Program-made: the position numbers and the translations under genes
Shown here: piece by piece, positions 58,218 to 64,000 of the stretch
Layout: each line of letters begins with the position of its first letter
Numbering within the stretch: the stretch's first letter is position 1
Assembly: GCA_963721115.1 (NCBI GenBank)
Contig: CAVRIA010000009.1
Coordinates: forward strand, 186,001 to 250,000
Direction: 5' to 3'
DNA length: 64,000 nt
Source of the DNA: CAVRIA01 sp963721115
Lineage (GTDB): Bacteria; Desulfobacterota; Binatia; HRBIN30; CADEER01
Notes under the pieces: generated by a model
The model's input: only the letters and a program-made list of their open reading frames with translations
The model's database searches: none
Told to the model about the DNA's origin: nothing

Positions 58218-58361
58218 TCAGGCCGTGACGAAGCGCTGCACTTGGTCTATGACGGCCTGCAGATCCGCCAGTGCCTGGTCGGCGAGATGCCGATCGTAGA
58301 AGTCGTGCGGGATGTTGTCGGGCAGGCCGTTGGGATAGCGCTTTGAGTCGCACTCCTTTCG
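58218..58361 (-). pseudogene. HEPN-domain protein remnant (C-terminal ~47 residues)
   Basis: The minus-strand frame ending at 58218 reads KRYPNGLPDNIPHDFYDRHLADQALADLQAVIDQVQRFVTA, similar to the C-terminal helix pair of HEPN proteins (..RYPN..P...FY....A..A...A...). The 5' part is cut off by the inverted repeat at 58361-58418. HEPN proteins are RNases/toxins often paired with nucleotidyltransferases; none is next to it. Confidence 0.45.
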
Positions 58362-58418
58362 GGACGTAGGGCCGAGTCGGCCGACTTGACGAACTCGGCC
58401 GACCCGGCCCTACGTCCC
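58361..58418. repeat. 58-bp hairpin element, 24-bp arms
   Basis: Arms GGGACGTAGGGCCGAGTCGG+CCGA (58361-58384) and its complement (58395-58418) with one mismatch, loop CTTGACGAAC. It has the look of a small non-autonomous element or a strong terminator. It lies right downstream of the MATE gene stop (58449) and cuts the HEPN remnant. Confidence 0.7.
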
Positions 58419-58448
58419 CTCCGTCCCCCTCCGTCCCCGACAATCGAT

Positions 58449-59870
58449 CTACCTCGTGGCTACGGTGGAGAGGGGTCTCTCGACCGGCTGTGCCGGCGCT
58501 TCGCGGCGCAGGCGCAGGATCGCGACCCGGAAGAGCGAGGCGAGGGTCAGGCAGGAGAAGACATTGCCGGCGGCGATGGCGACGAACACCGATTGCGCGC
58601 CCCAGCCGAGGGCGCGCGTCAGCACCAGGGCCGCCGTCACCACCGCGGCAACGCGCACGATCATCACCGCCAGCGGCACGGTGGCGCGTCCGATTCCCTG
58701 GAAGGAAGACGCGATCACCATCGCCGTGACCGTGAACAGATAGGAAGGCGCGACGGCGCGCAGGTACTCCGCCCCGATGCGGTGGATCTCGGGCGAGGCC
58801 GTGAAGATGCCGAGCCAGAGGTGCGGCCGGGCGACGGCGATCAGAACCGGGACCGCCACCACCCCGACGGCGAGCAGACCGGCGCGCGTGACGTAGCGCT
58901 CGATCAGGTCCGGCCGGCGGGCTCCGGTAGCCATGCCGATCAACGTCAGAGCCGCCACCGCGAGGCCGTAGCCGATGGAGAAGAGCAGGAAGTCGAGGCG
59001 CGTGCCGAGGCCGTAGGCCGCCAGGTACTCGGGGCCCAGGTGGGCGAGGATGGCCGTCAGGACGATGAGCGCGACGTAGTTGAGCCCGGCGGAGAGGGAG
59101 GCGGGTATGCCGACGCGCAGAATCTCCGCGAAGTGGCGGCGCGCGACGCTGGCCGGAAAGACGCGGGGATGGACTACGCCATGGCCTCCGAAGATGTGGC
59201 GGGCGCGCGGCAGGGAGCCGATGAGCTGGCCGCCCAGGGTGGCGAGCGGCGCGCCGACGAGGCCGAGATCGGCGACGAACATCAGCAGCGGGGTGAGAAC
59301 GATCTGCAGGACCAGGGAGAGCGTCGCGCAGAAGGCGGGGATCCGCACGTTGCCCTCGCCGCGCATGATGCTGTCGAAGGTGCCACACGCGAAGCTGATG
59401 GCGAGACCGGCGAACAGGGTGCGCCCGAAGAGGGTCGCCTGGCGCAGGACCTCGTCGCGGCCGCCCATGACGTGGAAGATCGCCCCGGCGCCGAGCTCGA
59501 GCCCTACCGTGAAGACCACGGCCGCCCCCATCGACAGCAGCAAGGCGTGCTCGGCCGCCGCGCGCGCCCGGCCGACGTGGCCGGCGCCGAGGTTGCGCGC
59601 GATGGCGGAGGACACCCCGGCCCCGAGGCCGCCGCTCATCACGGTGATGACGATGAGCGAGATCGGAAAGACGAGCGACATCGCCGCAATGGAGACGTCG
59701 CCGAGGCGGCTGACGAAGTACGTCTGCAGGATGTTCGAGGTCGTGGCGATCATCATGACCGCCGTCGTCGGCGCGGCGAGGTCGACGATGGCACGCAGCG
59801 GGTGGCGGTCGAGCAGAGCGAGGGGCGCGTCCCGTTCGGCCGGACGCGGCGGCGCGGCGGCCGGCGTCAT
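58449..59870 (-). CDS. MATE-family multidrug/Na+ or H+ antiporter
   Basis: 473 residues, twelve predicted helices in two six-helix halves. Typical MATE features: LAAPTTAVMMIATTSNILQTYFVSRLGDVSIAAMSLVFPISLIVITVMSGGLGAGVSSAIARNLGAG, then FDSIMRGEGNVRIPAFCATLSLVLQIVLTPLLMF and the second-half YVALIVLTAILAHLGPEYLAAYGLGTRLDFLLFSIGYGLAVAALTLIG. It exports cationic or aromatic compounds. The ATG at 59870, four bases after the stop of the small Cys protein, is preferred; an upstream ATG at 59894 overlaps it. Confidence 0.9.
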   Translation of the reverse strand: MTPAAAPPRPAERDAPLALLDRHPLRAIVDLAAPTTAVMMIATTSNILQTYFVSRLGDVSIAAMSLVFPISLIVITVMSGGLGAGVSSAIARNLGAGHVGRARAAAEHALLLSMGAAVVFTVGLELGAGAIFHVMGGRDEVLRQATLFGRTLFAGLAISFACGTFDSIMRGEGNVRIPAFCATLSLVLQIVLTPLLMFVADLGLVGAPLATLGGQLIGSLPRARHIFGGHGVVHPRVFPASVARRHFAEILRVGIPASLSAGLNYVALIVLTAILAHLGPEYLAAYGLGTRLDFLLFSIGYGLAVAALTLIGMATGARRPDLIERYVTRAGLLAVGVVAVPVLIAVARPHLWLGIFTASPEIHRIGAEYLRAVAPSYLFTVTAMVIASSFQGIGRATVPLAVMIVRVAAVVTAALVLTRALGWGAQSVFVAIAAGNVFSCLTLASLFRVAILRLRREAPAQPVERPLSTVATR

Positions 59871-59874
59871 CTCG

Positions 59875-60075
59875 TCATCGAGATCGGGTCGCATCCGGAT
59901 CCGGAGCGGGCTCGAAGCCGCGGCACTCGAGCACGGGCAGGCGCGGGTAGCGGGGAAAGTCCATGTCGCCGTGCGCCAGCCGGCAGAGCAGGAAGACCGA
60001 GCCACGCCCGCTTTCGATGCGGCGGGCGTGGCGACATCGATCGCACAGGCCGGCCGGGCTCGATGCGTCGTTCAC
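59875..60075 (-). CDS. Small Cys-containing protein, possible zinc-binding
   Basis: 66 residues from a GTG at 60075: CDRCRHARRIESGRGSVFLLCRLAHGDMDFPRYPRLPVLECRGFEP. Four Cys (CDRC...LLC...LEC) could form a zinc site. The pattern 'FxxYPxLPVLxCxGFE' recurs in small uncharacterised bacterial proteins as I recall. The GTG overlaps the stop of the alpha/beta hydrolase by 4 bp and its stop is 4 bp before the MATE start, so it is translationally coupled on both sides. Confidence 0.68.
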   Translation of the reverse strand: MNDASSPAGLCDRCRHARRIESGRGSVFLLCRLAHGDMDFPRYPRLPVLECRGFEPAPDPDATRSR

Positions 60076-60926
60076 GCCCCGCTCGCGGATGCCGGTCGCG
60101 CCCCCGGCGCGACGGTCGAGCCCGGCGAGCCGAGCACCGAGCCGATGAAGCGGAGCACCTCGTTTGCCACCCGCTGCCGCTCCACGTCGACGGTGATCAC
60201 GTGGTGGCTCGCCGGCAGCAGTACCGTCTCGCGCAGGTGGGGCAGGCCGTTCTGCAGAATGGCCAGGTTGGATGGGGGCGTCGTGTGGTCGTGCCGCCCC
60301 TGAATGGCGATCGCCGGCTGCTCGATCTCGGGCAACAGGGCGCGCACCTGGCGCTCGAGCTCGACGAGCTGCAGAACGCTGCGCAGGGGCATGCGGCCGT
60401 ATCCCGGATGGACCGCGCGCGCCTCCGGGTCGGCGATGTCGCTGCCCCGCTTGTCGACGTAGCGCAGCCGCGCGGGCAGCAGCGGCACCAACAGGCGGCC
60501 GACGGCCGCGAGGCGCGCCGGCCAGGGATTGGCGAGGACGAGCGCCGTCGAGAGGAGGGCCAGACAGGACACGGCGGGCTCGGCGTGCGCCAAACGCAGA
60601 ACGAGCAGACTCCCCAGCGACAGGCCGATGGCGGCGACCGAGGAGCAGCTCTGCCGCAGCTCCGCCAGACCGCTCTCGGCGGAGGCGTACCAGTCCTGCC
60701 AGCGGCAGCGCTCGAGCTCCTCGACGCTCGATGCGTGGCCGGCCAGGCGCACTCCGGCCACCGTGTAACCGGCCCCGTGCAGGCGCTCGCCCAGATAGCG
60801 CATTTCGTAGGGAGTACCGGTCAGGCCGTGAACGAGCAGGCAGCCGCGGTCGCCGCCGGGCAGAAAAAACGCGTCGGTGGGCGGCTCGGCGAGCCGTCCC
60901 TCTCGCTTTTCGGGGCCGTGCACCAT
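60072..60926 (-). CDS. Alpha/beta hydrolase, carboxylesterase (Est30-like)
   Basis: 284 residues. The oxyanion segment GCLLVHGLTGTPYEMRYLGERLHGAGYTVAGVRLAGHA, nucleophile elbow IGLSLGS, acid IQGRHDHTTPPSN and His LPASHHVITVDVERQRV make a complete catalytic triad of the carboxylesterase/thermostable monoacylglycerol lipase type. The ATG at 60926 is used; 60977 is an in-frame alternative. It overlaps the downstream small gene by 4 bp. Confidence 0.88.
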   Translation of the reverse strand: MVHGPEKREGRLAEPPTDAFFLPGGDRGCLLVHGLTGTPYEMRYLGERLHGAGYTVAGVRLAGHASSVEELERCRWQDWYASAESGLAELRQSCSSVAAIGLSLGSLLVLRLAHAEPAVSCLALLSTALVLANPWPARLAAVGRLLVPLLPARLRYVDKRGSDIADPEARAVHPGYGRMPLRSVLQLVELERQVRALLPEIEQPAIAIQGRHDHTTPPSNLAILQNGLPHLRETVLLPASHHVITVDVERQRVANEVLRFIGSVLGSPGSTVAPGARPASASGA

Positions 60927-61090
60927 CTCCGGATTCGAATTGCCGTCCTCGCGTCGCAGAATATTCCCTCTCCCCATCCTTTGACCAGGACCGAGTGCCC
61001 GGCCCGGTGCCGAGGTCGCCCGGCCCGGTTCGAGCGTGCGCGGCGGCGCGGCGCGGAGACGATCGGGCCGCGCGGGTCGCGCCGCACGGC

Positions 61091-62992
61091 TCAGATCTTG
61101 CCGGCGGTCGTCGTGTAGCCCTGGCCGAGCTCGATCTGCGCCCCGTTCTTCAGCTCGGTGAGGAACTGCTGCAGGGTGACGTTCTCGAGGGCCTGCTCCA
61201 TGCGTTGCTTCAGCGCCGCCTTGTCCGACTGGAACTTGGACTCGTCGGCAGGGATCTGCTTCGCCAGCACGGCCACGACGGCGTCCCCGTTCGCCGAGTA
61301 CACGCCGGGGGCGACAGGGTCCTGCTCGGTCAGCCGGAAGGCCGCCTCCGCGAGGTCCGGAACGCTGCCGAGCTTGGCGATGTAGCTGGCCTGACGACCG
61401 AACGGCCCCGTCTCCTCGACGGTCACGTTCTCCTGCTGGGCCAGAGCCTCGATGTTCTTGCTCGCCTTCAGCTTCTCGAGCAGCTCCTTGGCATGCGCGG
61501 CCGCCATGTCCTCCGCCTTCTTCTCGCGCAGGGCGGACTCGACCTTGTCGCGGATCTTGTCGAGCTCGGGCACGTAGCTGTCGATGTGCTCGCCGACCGT
61601 GAAGACCACGTAGCCGGAGTCGAGCGTGACGATCTCCCCGGAGTCGTTCGCCGCCGTGGCGAAGGCCGACTTGGTCAGGTCGGCGCTCTTGCCCAGCCCG
61701 GGCACGGGCTCGGCGCCAGCGAAAGGCGGCGTCGTCTGCACCGTCAGGCCGTCGTCGGTCCCGATGGCGTCGAGCTGGTCGCCGTCGAGCAGCCGGTCCT
61801 GGGCGTCTTCCGCTTTCTGCAGGGCGACGCCGCGCGCCCGGTTCTTCTGGATCGCCTCGACGATGCTCTTGCGAACGGCCTCGAGAGGCTCGACCGAGGC
61901 CGCGTGCTTTTCCTCGACCTTGATGATCTCCAGTCCCGCCGGCGTCTCCACCAGGCCGCTGATGGCGCCTGGGGCGAGCTGGAAGGCCGCTTCGTCGAAC
62001 GGCGCCGACATCACGCCGCGCGCGAAGAAGCCGAGGTCGCCTCCCTCGGCGGCGGTCGGATCCTGCGAGTACTCGCGCGCCAGGGCGGCGAAGTCCTCTC
62101 CCTTCTTGGCGCGCTCGAGCGCCTCGTCGGCGCGCTTGCGGATGTCGGCCTTCTGCTCGTCGGTGGCGACGGCGGGAATCTTGAACAGGATGTGGCGCGC
62201 CCGCACCTCCTCCGGCTTGCGGTACTCCTCCTTGTGCGAATCGTAGTAGACCCGAATGTCCTCGTCGCTGGGCTTCACCTCGCCCGCGAAGTCCTCCGGC
62301 CGGAAGAGCAGGTAGCTGATGCGGACGCGCTCCGGCTCGCGGAAACGGTCCGGGTTGTCGGCGAGGTACTTCTTCAGCTCCGCGTCGTCGATGGTCACCT
62401 TGTCGCGGAAGCTGGCCGCCGGGATACGGACGAAGCGCAGCTCCACCTGGGAGTTCTCGTAGCGGTAGCGCTCCTTCACCTCGGCGTCGGTGACGTGGAC
62501 GCCCGCCGTCACCAGCTCCTGAAGCTTCGTCACCAGGAGCTGACGGCGCTGTGATTCCTCGAAGTCGGCCGGTTTGAGGCCGTTCGCCTGCAGCGTGTTC
62601 AGGTAGGCCTGCTTCTCGAAATGCCCGTCGACCTGAAAGGCGGAGATGGCGGCGATCGAGTCGCGCAGCTCCTCCTCGCCCACCCGCAGCCCGAGCCGAT
62701 GCGCCTCCTGGCTGAGAAGCTCGGTGTTGATGAGCTGCTCGAGCGCCTGCTTGCGGAGGAACGCCTCGGGGGCGCTCTGCTGCGACATGTTGCGAAAGGC
62801 GCGGGAAAGATTCTGGTAGGCGCGGTTGAAGTCCTGCGTGGTGATGACCTCGTCGTTCACCTTGGCGACGAGCTCCATCTGGTTCAGCCCGACGGTCCCG
62901 ATACCCCAGAACATGAACACGACGACGATGACGCCGAAGATGATCTTGAGGGCAAGACTCTCGGAGGCGTTCTTGCGCAACGAATCCAGCAC
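61091..62992 (-). CDS. PpiD-type membrane-anchored peptidyl-prolyl isomerase
   Basis: 633 residues. An N-terminal transmembrane anchor (ALKIIFGVIVVVFMFWGIGTVG) is followed by a SurA-N-like chaperone domain (DEVITTQDFNRAYQNLSRAFR... RKQALEQLINTELLSQEAHRLGLRVGEEEL). A parvulin domain (EVRARHILFKIPAVATDEQKADIRKRADEALERAKKGEDFAALAREYSQDPTAAEGGDLGFFARGVMSAPFDEAAFQLAPGAIS) and a second C-terminal rotamase-like region complete it. PpiD/SurA-like proteins help outer-membrane and secreted proteins fold in the periplasm, useful for the large secreted proteins of this genome. It is divergent from mreB. Confidence 0.92.
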   Translation of the reverse strand: MLDSLRKNASESLALKIIFGVIVVVFMFWGIGTVGLNQMELVAKVNDEVITTQDFNRAYQNLSRAFRNMSQQSAPEAFLRKQALEQLINTELLSQEAHRLGLRVGEEELRDSIAAISAFQVDGHFEKQAYLNTLQANGLKPADFEESQRRQLLVTKLQELVTAGVHVTDAEVKERYRYENSQVELRFVRIPAASFRDKVTIDDAELKKYLADNPDRFREPERVRISYLLFRPEDFAGEVKPSDEDIRVYYDSHKEEYRKPEEVRARHILFKIPAVATDEQKADIRKRADEALERAKKGEDFAALAREYSQDPTAAEGGDLGFFARGVMSAPFDEAAFQLAPGAISGLVETPAGLEIIKVEEKHAASVEPLEAVRKSIVEAIQKNRARGVALQKAEDAQDRLLDGDQLDAIGTDDGLTVQTTPPFAGAEPVPGLGKSADLTKSAFATAANDSGEIVTLDSGYVVFTVGEHIDSYVPELDKIRDKVESALREKKAEDMAAAHAKELLEKLKASKNIEALAQQENVTVEETGPFGRQASYIAKLGSVPDLAEAAFRLTEQDPVAPGVYSANGDAVVAVLAKQIPADESKFQSDKAALKQRMEQALENVTLQQFLTELKNGAQIELGQGYTTTAGKI

Positions 62993-63146
62993 GTGTCGTT
63001 ACTCCTGCAAAGTGGGACACCCTAATGAAGGGCTCCCGCAAAAGCAAACTTGCCCGGTTCCACCTTGCCCTGGTTGGGGAATTCTGGTACGCACGCCCCG
63101 TCATAACGCAGCGCACCACGGGGCAGATACCAAGAACGGCGGGCAA

Positions 63147-64000
<854 letters not shown>

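Noticed and set aside
60072..63146. 1024-codon minus-strand frame across the hydrolase and PpiD genes
   Set aside because: Only its last ~285 codons (the alpha/beta hydrolase) are protein-like; the rest is an out-of-frame reading of ppiD.

Overview
The window is GC-rich and densely coded. It suggests an uncultured bacterium of the former Deltaproteobacteria, most likely a Candidatus Binatota/Binatia lineage. This is an inference from secreted proteins with long Thr-Pro linkers and cohesin-like modules, an alternative complex III plus caa3 oxidase operon, and many acyl-CoA/CaiB/F420-type oxidoreductase genes. No rRNA or tRNA gene and no CRISPR array was recognised.

Layout. 1-6.9 kb: a leftward acyl-CoA operon (acyl-CoA dehydrogenase, tandem CaiB protein, sugar/cation symporter) behind a palindromic operator, a divergent carboxymuconolactone-decarboxylase-like gene, and two head-to-head 5'-truncated genes (SMP-30 and questin-oxidase-like). 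7.1-13.5 kb: a secreted Cys-rich protein, a DUF456 membrane protein, a PaaK-like protein with a second operator, a J-domain protein, a Nudix hydrolase, an F420-type LLM oxidoreductase and a peroxiredoxin. 13.7-23.6 kb: a cell-surface locus with a ~2300-residue scaffoldin-like protein (five cohesin-like modules joined by Thr-Pro linkers, then DUF11-like repeats) beside two beta-propeller proteins that end in dockerin-like EF-hand pairs. 24.6-39.3 kb: one leftward respiratory operon actABCDEF - SCO - caa3 oxidase, followed by dxs. 39.5-44.6 kb: a LOG-family protein, lipoprotein, phosphotransferase, TetR regulator carrying the same operator, and larC. 44.7-48.4 kb: bioF, bioA, a 53-residue membrane protein, and bioD. 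48.6-51.9 kb: a non-coding tandem array of ~710-bp units with strong hairpins. 52-64 kb: radA, a YcbK-like peptidase, a post-PEP-CTERM-like protein with a metallopeptidase, a mosaic of toxin-antitoxin-like genes, direct repeats and a MITE, then MATE, an alpha/beta hydrolase, PpiD and the start of mreB.

Two themes cross the window. First, three copies of the operator GGCTAAC-N4-GTTAGCC tie the acyl-CoA operon, the PaaK-like gene and the TetR gene into one probable regulon. Second, at least ten single-base-scale frameshifts interrupt conserved genes (dxs, coxA three times, actB, mreB and others). In housekeeping genes these are more likely sequence errors than real lesions, so the genes are annotated as full-length with a shift marked.
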